Below are positions 1-9,066 of a stretch of DNA of 64,000 bases, piece after piece (positions within the stretch are counted from its first letter, which is position 1; every line of letters starts with the position of its first letter). The notes beneath the pieces were generated by a model. The model saw only the letters and a list, made by a program, of their open reading frames with translations, did not search any database and had not been told where the DNA came from. The DNA is from Halohasta litorea (GTDB lineage: Archaea > Halobacteriota > Halobacteria > Halobacteriales > Haloferacaceae), in NCBI RefSeq assembly GCF_024494645.1, contig NZ_JANHDJ010000001.1, positions 372,001 to 436,000 of the forward strand. Direction: 5' to 3'. A program made the position numbers and the translations under genes.

Positions 1-1
1 T

Positions 2-460
2 CCAGAGGATTGCCAGATTAGAGATGCCCAGTTTCGAGTCGAAGCAGTCGGTGACCTTGTGGTTGAACATAATGGGTCCTTCTCGAAAGAAGCTGTCGAA
101 GATACCCTCCCAGCGTGGCGTGGCCGCGACCAGTTCCCTGGAGCACGTGACAATGTGAACGGTGATCAAACGATCGCCGCACTGGTGACGCTTGTCGACC
201 GGTGGGACGACTTCGAGTCCGCAAGTCTCGAGTGGTTCGAAACTGAGGCCAGAGAAATATTCGAGGAGCGTGTCGACGACCCCGACACATTGTCTCTCAG
301 GGATGGAGCCTTTCAGCCAGACATCGACTTTTCGGCGGTCGCCTACATTGTCGAAGACATCTGTGGTGTCGATCACAATGTGGCAGCAGACGTAACACGA
401 GTTCTGATGGACTGTGAGGCGCTCAGTGTGCATCCTCCGGCACAGGTCCGACTCGTTTGA
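2..460 (+). CDS. Unrecognised acidic protein, 5'-truncated by the window edge
   Basis: The frame is open from the first bases of the window to a TGA at 458-460, giving 152 visible residues. Start codons inside the window (for example the GTG at 59) fall within continuous coding-like sequence, so the true start probably lies upstream. The protein is rich in Asp and Glu, as haloarchaeal cytosolic proteins are, and shows no membrane segment or signal peptide. I do not recognise the family. It sits left of the polysaccharide island and is separated from the next gene by about 110 bp of AT-rich sequence, so it is probably the last gene of a neighbouring unit. Confidence 0.6.
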   Translation, partial: PEDCQIRDAQFRVEAVGDLVVEHNGSFSKEAVEDTLPAWRGRDQFPGARDNVNGDQTIAALVTLVDRWDDFESASLEWFETEAREIFEERVDDPDTLSLRDGAFQPDIDFSAVAYIVEDICGVDHNVAADVTRVLMDCEALSVHPPAQVRLV

Positions 461-540
461 CATCCACTCCGCGCTAAACAGTAATTACCAGATCAAATTC
501 CTATAAAATCAGCTACTTGGAGTAGGAAGGGTCGGAAAGC

Positions 541-549
541 ATATATTTA
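541..549 (+). promoter_or_regulatory. TATA box for the gene at 570
   Basis: An ATATATTTA box is centred about 25 nt before the ATG at 570. That spacing places the transcription start at or next to the start codon, the leaderless arrangement common in haloarchaea. Confidence 0.55.
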
Positions 550-569
550 CCCTATCTTGATCTATTGTC

Positions 570-806
570 ATGGCTGATTGTGTAGACTCTAACGACTGTC
601 TTTCAGATCCAATAAATGCCGAAACTCTTCGAGATTATCATGGTGTACCCATCTCTAAACATTATTTTTATCAGTTTAATAATGGCATATCTGGAAAGAC
701 AGAATATGTGACGATCACAAATAGGGGTTATCTACAATTAGTTAATGGTGATTTTGTTCCTGATGAGCTGTTTGAGAATTCACGAGTATACACATTTCTT
801 GAATAA
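570..806 (+). CDS. Small hypothetical protein (78 aa), AT-rich
   Basis: A 78-residue open frame with a well-placed TATA box about 25 nt upstream, which supports expression from this ATG. The protein is soluble, with many Tyr, Asn and Phe residues and three Cys, and shows no recognisable motif. Codon use is clearly AT-rich compared with the GC-rich genes in the right half of the window, matching the lower-GC character of the island that begins here. It is monocistronic, with about 200 bp of non-coding sequence before the next gene. I do not recognise a family. Confidence 0.5.
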   Translation: MADCVDSNDCLSDPINAETLRDYHGVPISKHYFYQFNNGISGKTEYVTITNRGYLQLVNGDFVPDELFENSRVYTFLE

Positions 807-983
807 GATTCCATACTAAATGGCCCTGTTTAGTTAGTGACTTCCTCAGCTGGTGCTTGATCATCGATTGATGCGGTCGACTCGCTTGTGGCGGATCTGT
901 CCGATCTTGTTGGCAGATTATTCAACTATAAATTTGAACAGTATATCTTGATGATCCATCATCTTCGATCAAATATTCATGTT

Positions 984-992
984 TTTATACTT
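984..992 (+). promoter_or_regulatory. TATA box of the nucleotide-sugar operon
   Basis: TTTATACTT lies about 24 nt before the ATG at 1012. It falls inside the extended open frame that begins at ATG 979, which argues that 1012 is the true, leaderless start of the first gene. Confidence 0.55.
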
Positions 993-1011
993 CAAAATAA
1001 ACATAGGGCGT

Positions 1012-1572
1012 ATGCAGAACAACGAGCTATCGGATGTAACGGTTGGGCATTCGTATTCGCCTGAATCAACTTCTCCAGACATAGGCACAGACCCGACATT
1101 CCGTGGAGGAACAGTAGTGTACAATGATGTGCAAATAGGTGATCACATCAGTACCGGTCACAACGTGTTGATACGTGAAAAAACAGAGATCGGTGATGAT
1201 GTTGTGGTAGGAACAAACAGTGTTATCGACGGGCACAGTACTATCGGATCAAACGTCAGTATGCAGACGAGTGTCTATGTCCCCAAACAATCGACTATCC
1301 TCGATCGAGTGTTCATTGGGCCTGGTGCGGTACTTACCAATGATACCTCGCCGGTTCGTGAGGACGTCGACCTAGAGGGCCCGACGATCATGCCAGATGT
1401 CTCAATTGGGGCTAATGCGACGATTCTTCCCGGCGTGACAATCGGTGAACGATCGTTTGTTGCGGCAGGTGCCACAGTAACGTCCGATGTGCCACCTGAT
1501 ACGTTAGCCATTGGAACTCCTGCAGAACACCGTGAGTTACCTGCCCGGCTTGCGGGAGGCAATGACCTGTGA
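1012..1572 (+). CDS. Hexapeptide-repeat N-acetyltransferase, WbpD-like
   Basis: A 186-residue left-handed beta-helix acyltransferase. Imperfect hexapeptide repeats (IGDHIS, IGDDVVVG, IGSNVS, later IGANAT and IGERS) run from about residue 30 to 165, followed by the usual closing GTPAEH motif. By family and position next to WbpE-, WbpB-, WbpA- and WbpI-like genes it should acetylate the 3-amino group of UDP-2-acetamido-3-amino-2,3-dideoxy-glucuronate using acetyl-CoA, in the cytoplasm. ATG 1012 is preferred over ATG 979 because a TATA box overlaps the extra codons and they do not resemble the family N-terminus. It is the first gene of the operon; its stop overlaps the next start. Substrate specificity is inferred from context. 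Confidence 0.85.
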   Translation: MQNNELSDVTVGHSYSPESTSPDIGTDPTFRGGTVVYNDVQIGDHISTGHNVLIREKTEIGDDVVVGTNSVIDGHSTIGSNVSMQTSVYVPKQSTILDRVFIGPGAVLTNDTSPVREDVDLEGPTIMPDVSIGANATILPGVTIGERSFVAAGATVTSDVPPDTLAIGTPAEHRELPARLAGGNDL

Positions 1573-2660
1573 TCCCGATTGCAAATCCGGATCTCGGAAC
1601 ACCGGAAGCCGAGAGTGTTAGTGAAGTAATACACAGTGGAATGGTTGCTGACGGAGAGCACGTACGAGCGTTCGAAGATGCTTTTTCGGAGTTCTGTAAC
1701 ACTGACTATGGTGTCGCAACGAGCAACGGAACGACGGCACTCCACTCTGGTCTGAAGGCACTTGGAATTGGACACGGTGACCGAGTCGTGACGACTCCAT
1801 TTTCGTTTGTTGCCAGTGCCAACGCAATCAGACTTACCGGTGCCAAGCCTGTCTTTGCCGATATCGATCCACAGACGTATAATTTGGATCCCGATTCGGT
1901 CGCCGACGTTGTTGCTCAGCAGGACGTCGATGCGATCCTAACGGTCCATCTCTATGGGTTGCCGAGTGATCTCGATGCCTTAGGTGAGATTGCTGATGAA
2001 CACGACCTACCTCTGATCGAAGACTGTGCGCAGGCACACGGTGCCACCTACAACGGACAGCCTGTTGGGTCTGTTGGTGACATCGGGTGTTTCTCGTTTT
2101 ACCCAACAAAAAACATGACGACCGGCGAGGGAGGGATGGTTGTAACTGATCGGCAAGACGTCGCGGAGGCTGCACGGAGCTACGGAAATCACGGACGTCC
2201 CCCAGACGGTGGCTACGAACACGTCCAGCTTGGGAATAACTTCCGGATGACCAATATTGCTGCTGCTATCGGACAGGAACAACTCAAGAAACTCCCCGAG
2301 TTCCTTACTGATCGTCGGGCAAACGCACAGCGTTTCGATACGGAAATCGACAATGATTCCGTTACGCTTCCGTCCGTCCCGGATACGTGTGAACACGCGT
2401 ATCACCAGTATACCGTCCGGACCGACAAACGAGCTGAGTTCCTTGAATATCTCCATGAGCACGGTGTCGGGGCGAAAATATACTATCCAAAATGTATCCA
2501 TCAGCAACCTGCCTACGATGCCGAGAGCTACGAGTATAGCTGTCCTGTCGCAGAGCAGATTGCTGATGAGGTCGTCTCTATTCCCGTCCACCCTCAGCTG
2601 TCTGAGGAAGACATCTCAACGATCATCGATACAGTCAATGCGTTTGACCACGGGAATTGA
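1569..2660 (+). CDS. DegT/DnrJ/EryC1/StrS aminotransferase, WbpE-like
   Basis: A 363-residue PLP-dependent sugar aminotransferase of normal length. The PLP lysine is Lys181 in the motif SFYPTKNMTTGEGG, preceded by the EDCAQAHGA block at about 151-159. It would convert the UDP-3-keto-GlcNAcA made by the WbpB-like oxidoreductase into the 3-amino sugar, the substrate of the acetyltransferase just upstream. The start is a GTG at 1569 that overlaps the upstream stop by 4 bp, indicating translational coupling. The family is certain; the exact sugar is inferred from the five-gene set. Confidence 0.88.
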   Translation: MIPIANPDLGTPEAESVSEVIHSGMVADGEHVRAFEDAFSEFCNTDYGVATSNGTTALHSGLKALGIGHGDRVVTTPFSFVASANAIRLTGAKPVFADIDPQTYNLDPDSVADVVAQQDVDAILTVHLYGLPSDLDALGEIADEHDLPLIEDCAQAHGATYNGQPVGSVGDIGCFSFYPTKNMTTGEGGMVVTDRQDVAEAARSYGNHGRPPDGGYEHVQLGNNFRMTNIAAAIGQEQLKKLPEFLTDRRANAQRFDTEIDNDSVTLPSVPDTCEHAYHQYTVRTDKRAEFLEYLHEHGVGAKIYYPKCIHQQPAYDAESYEYSCPVAEQIADEVVSIPVHPQLSEEDISTIIDTVNAFDHGN

Positions 2661-2706
2661 TTTAACCGGTAAATATGACATCTATTGATGCGTTTGGAGG
2701 AGATCG

Positions 2707-3690
2707 ATGACTCGAGAGACGGATACTGAATCGTTGACAGCCGGTGTTATCGGTGTTGGGAGTATGGGTCAGCATCACGCACGGATTTATAATGAACTCC
2801 CAGAAGCCAACCTCGTGGGTGTATACGATGTGGATACTGAACAGGCAGTCGAAATAGCCGAAAAAAACGGCACAGAGGCCTTAGAAATCGACGAACTGCT
2901 TGCCTCTGTTGAGGTAGTTTCGATTGCAGTGCCGACAGCCTACCACTACGAGATGGCGACCAAAGCCATCGAGCATGGTGTCCACGTCCTTATTGAGAAG
3001 CCCTTCGTCGACGAGCGTGATCAAGGCGAGGAGTTGCTGGCACAGGCTGACGAAAACGACGTCCTCGTCCAAGTTGGCCACATTGAGCGATTCAATCCCG
3101 CAATCATGGCACTTCGAGATATCGTCCCTGATCTCGATATCATCAGTGTAGATGCCAAACGACTTGGCCCACCCATCGACCGGGAACTCGGAGATACTGT
3201 GGTTCGAGATCTGATGATTCACGACATCGATATTCTACTGTGGCTGATCGACGCATCTGTAACGTCGGTAGCTGCGTTCGACACCAATGAGGCCCATACG
3301 ATTGCCAACTTCGAATTCGACGACGGCACCGTCGGCAGTCTCACTGCGAGCCGCGTTACTCAACGGAAAGTCCGAGAACTCACGATCACTGCGGAATCGT
3401 GTCATGTTGAAGTGGATTATATCGACCAGTCGGTCGAAATATATCGTCACTCGCTACCAGAGTACATTGAGGAAAACGGCGATATTCGCTACCGACACGA
3501 GAGCATCGTCGAGCGACCGATGGTTGACAACGCCGAGCCATTAAAAAGCGAACTATCTGCGTTCATCGATGCAGCACAGACTGGAAACATCCCAACCGTG
3601 TCGGGTCAAGACGGATTGCGAGCAGTCGAGTATGTTGAGGCGATCGAAGAACTCACTACTCGCGACTCTACAGCAACAAACAATGAGTAA
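2707..3690 (+). CDS. Gfo/Idh/MocA oxidoreductase, WbpB-like
   Basis: A 327-residue NAD(P)-dependent oxidoreductase. The Rossmann motif GVGSMG is at 16-21 and the family hallmark EKPF is at 97-100. In the WbpB role it oxidises C3 of UDP-GlcNAcA to the 3-keto form, to be aminated by the DegT-family enzyme. It lies 46 bp after the aminotransferase, and its last codons overlap the start of the next gene by 8 bp, so it belongs to the same operon. The fold assignment is firm; the substrate is inferred from neighbours. Confidence 0.87.
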   Translation: MTRETDTESLTAGVIGVGSMGQHHARIYNELPEANLVGVYDVDTEQAVEIAEKNGTEALEIDELLASVEVVSIAVPTAYHYEMATKAIEHGVHVLIEKPFVDERDQGEELLAQADENDVLVQVGHIERFNPAIMALRDIVPDLDIISVDAKRLGPPIDRELGDTVVRDLMIHDIDILLWLIDASVTSVAAFDTNEAHTIANFEFDDGTVGSLTASRVTQRKVRELTITAESCHVEVDYIDQSVEIYRHSLPEYIEENGDIRYRHESIVERPMVDNAEPLKSELSAFIDAAQTGNIPTVSGQDGLRAVEYVEAIEELTTRDSTATNNE

Positions 3691-5047
3691 ACACGACACA
3701 TTACAGTCGATCTACGGTACTGATGTTTCTAAATCCCAACGGCGAGAGGCCTTCGTCTCGGGAGACATACCTGTGGCAGTCTATGGACTCGGGAAAATGG
3801 GTCTGCCACTTGCGGCAGTGTACGGCGACGTAACGGGGAACGTGGTTGGTGCAGATATTGACCCAGATGTTGTTGGGGCTCTCGAACGTGGCGAAAGCCA
3901 TGTCGATGGCGAACCAGGACTTGACGACCTCATCGGCGAGCTTGTCGCAGACGGTGCTTTTCGTGCGGTCGAAGACCCTAGTGAAGCAGCATCAGACGCG
4001 GCCATACACATTATCATCGTCCCAACGCTCATCGATGAGAACAACGAACCGGATCTCTCGATCCTTCGTGCAGTCAGTGAATCTATCGGGTCCGAGTTAG
4101 ATGAAGGCGACCTCGTGATCGTCGAGTCGACGGTTCCCCCACAGACCTCTCGAAATGTCGTTTTGCCGATCCTCAAAACACAGAGTGGGATGTCGCTCGG
4201 TGAGTTCGGGCTTGCGTTCTGTCCAGAACGGACTGCAAGCGGGCGTGCACTGCAAGATATTCGTGGGGCCTATCCAAAGATCGTCGGCGGTGTAGATACA
4301 GAGAGTACGACCGCTGCACAAATCATCTACGAAGAAATCAACAGTTCTGGTGTCCTTCCGACATCAGATATTACCGTGTCAGAAGCGGTAAAACTGTTTG
4401 AAGGACTATATCGTGATGTAAATATCGCGCTGGTGAATGAACTGGCACGGTTTACTGATGAACTTGGAATCGATGTTAACGAAGCAATCGAGATGGCAAA
4501 TACTTCGCCATACGTCGATCTTCATGCGCCCGGCCCCGGTGTCGGTGGTCACTGTATTCCATACTATCCACACTTCCTGATTCATCCATTCGATACTGAG
4601 GCCCCACTACTAGGCACGGCTCGTGAAATCAACGATGGGATGCCCGAATTCACAGTCCAAAAGCTCCATGAAGAGTTTGAGGCAGAAGGCCGAGAGTTAG
4701 ACGATGCAACGGTTCTCGTACTCGGCCTCACCTACCGTCCAGGAGTCAACGAGATTCGAGCCACACCATCTCTGCCAATTGCAGAACAACTGGCCGAACA
4801 CGGTGCAGATGTTCGACTCGTTGATCCAGTTTTGGACGACTTCGAAGCGTTCACCGGCACTCAGGTAGGGCTTGAAGAGATCTACGACTGTGACCCAGAT
4901 GCTGCTGTCATGGTCACACCACACGAAGAGTTCGATGATATTGAGTGGGAGCGGTTTGATCCACTAGTTGTCATTGACGGTCGACAGTCGCTTGATCTCG
5001 CTGAGACAGTACATCGAGTGTATACGATTGGAAGCGGAATCCAGTAG
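3683..5047 (+). CDS. UDP-sugar 6-dehydrogenase, WbpA/WecC family
   Basis: A 454-residue nucleotide-sugar dehydrogenase with the N-terminal NAD motif GLGKMGLP at 35-42 and the catalytic GPGVGGHCIP block with Cys291, followed by the C-terminal UDP-binding domain. It oxidises the C6 hydroxyl of a UDP-HexNAc to a carboxylate with two NAD+. In this context UDP-GlcNAc (WbpA role) is likelier than UDP-ManNAc (WecC role), because genes for all later steps of the diacetamido-uronate pathway are adjacent. A longer open frame starts at 3569, but ATG 3683 is the natural start: the upstream extension is the preceding gene read in another frame. Part of the operon with overlapping starts and stops. Confidence 0.88.
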   Translation: MSKHDTLQSIYGTDVSKSQRREAFVSGDIPVAVYGLGKMGLPLAAVYGDVTGNVVGADIDPDVVGALERGESHVDGEPGLDDLIGELVADGAFRAVEDPSEAASDAAIHIIIVPTLIDENNEPDLSILRAVSESIGSELDEGDLVIVESTVPPQTSRNVVLPILKTQSGMSLGEFGLAFCPERTASGRALQDIRGAYPKIVGGVDTESTTAAQIIYEEINSSGVLPTSDITVSEAVKLFEGLYRDVNIALVNELARFTDELGIDVNEAIEMANTSPYVDLHAPGPGVGGHCIPYYPHFLIHPFDTEAPLLGTAREINDGMPEFTVQKLHEEFEAEGRELDDATVLVLGLTYRPGVNEIRATPSLPIAEQLAEHGADVRLVDPVLDDFEAFTGTQVGLEEIYDCDPDAAVMVTPHEEFDDIEWERFDPLVVIDGRQSLDLAETVHRVYTIGSGIQ

Positions 5048-5112
5048 CTCGAATAGCGACTCGGCATATCGAATGATATAACAAAACAGTCGGCTTGTTC
5101 GAGAATACTACA

Positions 5113-6186
5113 ATGAAGATTCTTTCAGTTGTTGGCGCGCGGCCACAGTTCATTAAGGCGTTTGCGGTCTCGAAGGAACTCCGGACGAAACACGAGGAAG
5201 TGCTTGTTCACACAGGCCAACACTACGATGAGGAGCTTTCGGATGTGTTCTTTGAGAAGTTGAATATTCCACAGCCAGATTATAATCTTGGAGTGGGGTC
5301 TGGATCACATGGGGAACAGACAGCCGAGATGCTCGTTCGCTTAGAGGAACTAATTGAGGATGAACAACCTGATTTTGTGCTTCTGTATGGTGATACGAAC
5401 TCAACACTGGCAGGTGTGATTGCTGGTACAAAGCTGGACACAAAAGTCGCTCATGTCGAAGCGGGCCTTCGAAGCCACAACCGCGAGATGCCCGAAGAGA
5501 TCAATCGGGTACTCACCGACCACGGAGCCGATCTGCTGCTTGCCCCGAGTCCAACTGCTGTCGACCAACTCTCTACAGAAGGCCGCGACGGAGTGACAGT
5601 CGAGACCGGCGATGTGATGTACGATGCACTCCTTGAGGTCCGTGATCGAGTAGCTGAGGAATCAAATGTTCTTGAGCAGTATTCGCTTTCCGAAGGTGAG
5701 TTCATCTTGAGTACGGTTCATCGAGCTGTGAACACCGATAGTCGTGACCGACTTGAAGCGATTTTTGAAGCACTTAGCGACGCACCGCTTCCAGTGATCC
5801 TTCCGCTGCATCCGCGTACCGAGTCCTACCTGAAGGAATATGGTCTGTGGGAGTTTGCTAACGAATATATACAGATTGTTGACCCGCTGGATTATCTTGA
5901 TTTTGTCTGTCTGATGGACGCTGCCGAGCGAATTGTCACTGACTCCGGTGGCATTCAAAAGGAAGCATTCTTCTTAGACACGTTTTGTGTGACGATGCGG
6001 GATGAAACGGAATGGACCGAAACTGTTGACGCAGGCTGGAACACGCTTGTTGGTGCTGATCTCGATATGATTAGTGCGGCTTTGAATCGTGACTGGGAAC
6101 GACCTGTGGAGAAACCCGAGCCATATGGGGACGGGAATGCGTCCAGAGAAGTTCGGTTGGCTATCGAGGAGTACGCGAGGAAATGA
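5113..6186 (+). CDS. UDP-HexNAc 2-epimerase (non-hydrolysing), WbpI/WecB family
   Basis: A 357-residue non-hydrolysing UDP-N-acetylglucosamine 2-epimerase family protein. It opens with KILSVVGARPQ and carries GDTNST (93-98), HVEAGLRS (114-121) and EEINR (128-132), the family's conserved substrate and catalytic blocks. As the last of the five adjacent genes it probably works as WbpI, epimerising UDP-GlcNAc3NAcA to UDP-ManNAc3NAcA; a plain WecB role making UDP-ManNAc is the alternative. ATG 5113 is chosen over TTG 5095 because the family begins directly with the beta-strand MKIL. It follows the dehydrogenase by 65 bp. Confidence 0.87.
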   Translation: MKILSVVGARPQFIKAFAVSKELRTKHEEVLVHTGQHYDEELSDVFFEKLNIPQPDYNLGVGSGSHGEQTAEMLVRLEELIEDEQPDFVLLYGDTNSTLAGVIAGTKLDTKVAHVEAGLRSHNREMPEEINRVLTDHGADLLLAPSPTAVDQLSTEGRDGVTVETGDVMYDALLEVRDRVAEESNVLEQYSLSEGEFILSTVHRAVNTDSRDRLEAIFEALSDAPLPVILPLHPRTESYLKEYGLWEFANEYIQIVDPLDYLDFVCLMDAAERIVTDSGGIQKEAFFLDTFCVTMRDETEWTETVDAGWNTLVGADLDMISAALNRDWERPVEKPEPYGDGNASREVRLAIEEYARK

Positions 6187-6233
6187 GATGATCGGTGTCA
6201 CAAACTCCTTCAATTTAAAGGTGTACTGTTGAT

Positions 6234-7202
6234 ATGACTTCCGTACTTCATGTACACAATCCTGCAGGGGCAGCTACGCATTTGTCGGAAGCACAGCAGA
6301 AGCGTGGGATGAAGTCCGATGTCTTTGTCACACACGACCGGTTTGAATTCGGCTATGACTATTGTTACAAAATGGAGTCGAATAGTTCTAATGAGTCACT
6401 CTGGCAACGCTTGAGACGGAAAATTGGGGAATTCCGAAAAATAATCACACTGGCACGTGACTACGATATCATTCATTTCCATAGCATGTCGTGTCTTGAT
6501 TACTCGAAACCGTTTTTCCCGAGAGGAATCGACGATCCGGTGTATCAGTTTTCCGGAACTCGCGTCGTCCTCCACCATCATGGTAGTGATATCCGTGGAA
6601 TAGGAGAACCATGGTTTCACCGTCTCTTTGCCGATGAAATCCTTGTGTCGACTCCAGATCTGCTTGAATGGACACCAGACGGAACATGGGTCCCAAACCC
6701 TGTCGACATTGGGCAGCTGCCATTCAACGGGCCGGCTACCACCGGTCCACCGTACACAGTGTGCCACGCTCCTACAGATCGCAAAAGTAAAGGAACAGAT
6801 GCTGTGATCCAAGCAGTCGATACACTCGCTGATGCTGGCTACGACATCAAGTTGGATCTGGTCGAGGGCGTCACAAGATCAGAGGTTCTGGATCGATTCG
6901 CAGCGGCCGATGTAGTCGTCGATCAACTAAACCTCGGATGGTACGGACTCGTCAGTATCGAGGCGATGGCACTCGGGAAACCAGTTTGTGTATACATTAA
7001 CCGAGAGTTGGAACCTGATAACTTCAAATCACCCCTCGTTAATGTCGACCACGAAACATTGGCAGATGAACTCGCCCAACTTCTTGAGAACCCAGATCGT
7101 AGACGGAGATTAGCACATCGAGGCAGAGAGTTTGTAGAGCGGACACATGACCCAGAGATGGTCGCACAACAAGTGTCAGCAGTCTATGAACGGATCCTCT
7201 GA
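6234..7202 (+). CDS. Glycosyltransferase family 4
   Basis: A 322-residue cytosolic GT-B enzyme. The N-terminal half carries HVHNPAGAATHL and a HHHGSDIRG acceptor-side loop. The C-terminal half has the nucleotide-sugar site GLVSIEAMALGKPV, the GT4 equivalent of the E-x7-E motif. It would transfer a sugar from an activated donor to a growing lipid-linked glycan at the inner face of the membrane. It is the sixth co-directional gene after the five nucleotide-sugar genes, separated by 47 bp, so the diacetamido-uronate is a plausible donor, though this is inference only. Confidence 0.83.
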   Translation: MTSVLHVHNPAGAATHLSEAQQKRGMKSDVFVTHDRFEFGYDYCYKMESNSSNESLWQRLRRKIGEFRKIITLARDYDIIHFHSMSCLDYSKPFFPRGIDDPVYQFSGTRVVLHHHGSDIRGIGEPWFHRLFADEILVSTPDLLEWTPDGTWVPNPVDIGQLPFNGPATTGPPYTVCHAPTDRKSKGTDAVIQAVDTLADAGYDIKLDLVEGVTRSEVLDRFAAADVVVDQLNLGWYGLVSIEAMALGKPVCVYINRELEPDNFKSPLVNVDHETLADELAQLLENPDRRRRLAHRGREFVERTHDPEMVAQQVSAVYERIL

Positions 7203-7228
7203 GTTGTCACCAAGTTACTCTATCTCTG

Positions 7229-7516
7229 CTATTGGTGTGAGTTGGAACCTAGCCGGGCGGCTGCGAGTGCGACACCGAATAGAATCCAGCTCAGTTCCAT
7301 TATGAAAGCATTACTAGGTCCGATTACAGACAACGGGAACGAAATGAGTGCAGTAAAGACCCCGAGATTCACCGGCTCCTCCCAACGGAGATAGTTGTGG
7401 AGGGTGTTCACCAGCAGTGACCCATAAATGGTTAGAAACAGTGCTGTCCCGACGAGCCCAAAGTTCCCCAACACTCGATACACTCGCTCCGCATATTGAT
7501 GATGTCGCTACTTGCC
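7229..7516 (-). pseudogene. Truncated O-antigen polymerase-like fragment
   Basis: About 95 codons on the minus strand encode only the last two or three membrane segments of a Wzy/O-antigen ligase-like protein. The peptide (GNFGLVGTALFLTIYGSLLV, then GPSNAFIMELSWILFG) lines up without gaps with the C-terminus of the intact protein encoded at 7732-9066 (DTGILGLTLFLVFYGSLVAG, then GSSNALILPTFWIVLG). An in-frame stop at 7517-7519 cuts it off upstream and no further homology is visible. It is most simply the remnant of a duplicated or replaced polymerase gene. Confidence 0.7.
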
Positions 7517-7731
7517 TTGCAATCTGAAATAGGTTCCACCGACTCCATATTGGCTGGCCGACATTTATTGAAAGTCGACTGAAAAAAGAATCGGTGTGAT
7601 CCCGGTCAGAGTAACCAGATGTAGGGTAAACCGGTGTGATTGATCGAATTGGTTCTATTTATATAATTGAAATTAAATATTTGTATTAAATATACCTCTA
7701 AAATTAGAATTTGTTAATTGCTTTCTTATAT

Positions 7732-9066
7732 CTATTCACTATACATTTGTGATCTAAAAGTGCTAATTGAGAGGCCTAACACGATCCAAAACGTTGGTAA
7801 AATAAGTGCATTACTTGAACCAAGGCCAGCAACAGGAAGTGCAATTAACGAAGTTATACTTATAATTGAAATCGGATCTCGTAAATTAGCAGTTCGAACT
7901 ATGCCAGCTACAAGACTCCCATAAAATACAAGAAAGAGAGTAAGCCCTAGTATTCCCGTATCAGTAATGAAAGCCCCATACCAGCTGTGAGGTGATACTG
8001 TGCCACCTGTGTCGATCGGGGATTGACTAATAACAACAGGGCTACTGCCAAATCCATTACCCCAGAATCCCCCCTCAAGCACTGCAGCTTTTTGAAGTTG
8101 CCAACGCGTCCAGAGTGACGAGCCGTGCTCCGTAATTGGGTTAGGCACTAAGACAAAAAGCCCTGCTAAAACAAATCCAAATATGGGGGGCACAACTTTT
8201 CCAATACGGCGCGGTATTCGTTCGATTATTCGGCGAATAGTGTTAACGTGTGTAAGTCCGAAAGCGGTTGTGGCAACAATAATATAAGCGAGTATTACCG
8301 CTCGGGATCTAAGGTGAACAGTGAGAGAAGCACCGATAGTCCAAACACCAATAGAGAATACACGTATTCGAGAGTCCGTTGTAGGAGTTAGCCCGAGAAC
8401 TAGCGCAGGGATTGTTGTCATAAGTAGAAAGAATGAAAAGTCATTGACGTTAGCATACCATGCAGTTACCCAAGTCGAGTAAGGTGCACGGTCAGGGAGC
8501 CGATGAATTTGACTACCCGCAAAATGCCATCCTGTAGTATGTTCGAATAAAGCTACAATCATCGCGAGTAAAAAGAGTCCGATGAGCACTGTCCACGCCC
8601 GGTAGATCCAGTCACGTGTATCTATAACTATTATAATACTAATGAGGAGAACGCATCGTGTTAAGATTACTATGAGCTGTGTAGTTTGGAATCCCTTTCC
8701 GGTTGACACAGCATAAAGGAAGCTGAAAATACCAAGACACATGAGTATAAACAGTGGAACAGTTATTCTCGGAAAACGGATTTTGTCCTGACTGTATGAA
8801 CTAATCGCTGCCGCGAGGATCGCAATATAAATGGGTAGGAACAGTCGAAACGGAAATAATTCGCCCGAACTTGTCTGGATACCCGGTAGTATTGGTCCAA
8901 GAACTACAAGTGAAATCAAGAGAAGTGTAACGCTCTTAACCCAAGGCGGAAATCCGTAGTTGTGTTCGCCTGCACGTTGTCCGTAATTCGATGGCACGGT
9001 GAAACTGTATTTATCGGTGAATAAGTTATATTTACTGAATGCGATAGCATCTTTCTTGTAGCGCAA
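7732..9066 (-). CDS. O-antigen ligase/polymerase-like membrane protein (Wzy-like)
   Basis: A 444-residue protein with roughly ten to twelve hydrophobic segments and a larger extracytoplasmic loop near the C-terminal third (around HSWYGAFITDTG), the layout of Wzy polymerases and WaaL ligases. It would polymerise or ligate lipid-linked repeat units at the outer face of the membrane. The gene is strikingly AT-rich compared with its neighbours and is transcribed against the nucleotide-sugar operon; a paralogous C-terminal fragment lies just downstream. The family call rests on topology and local similarity; polymerase versus ligase cannot be decided from sequence alone. Confidence 0.75.
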   Translation of the reverse strand: MRYKKDAIAFSKYNLFTDKYSFTVPSNYGQRAGEHNYGFPPWVKSVTLLLISLVVLGPILPGIQTSSGELFPFRLFLPIYIAILAAAISSYSQDKIRFPRITVPLFILMCLGIFSFLYAVSTGKGFQTTQLIVILTRCVLLISIIIVIDTRDWIYRAWTVLIGLFLLAMIVALFEHTTGWHFAGSQIHRLPDRAPYSTWVTAWYANVNDFSFFLLMTTIPALVLGLTPTTDSRIRVFSIGVWTIGASLTVHLRSRAVILAYIIVATTAFGLTHVNTIRRIIERIPRRIGKVVPPIFGFVLAGLFVLVPNPITEHGSSLWTRWQLQKAAVLEGGFWGNGFGSSPVVISQSPIDTGGTVSPHSWYGAFITDTGILGLTLFLVFYGSLVAGIVRTANLRDPISIISITSLIALPVAGLGSSNALILPTFWIVLGLSISTFRSQMYSE

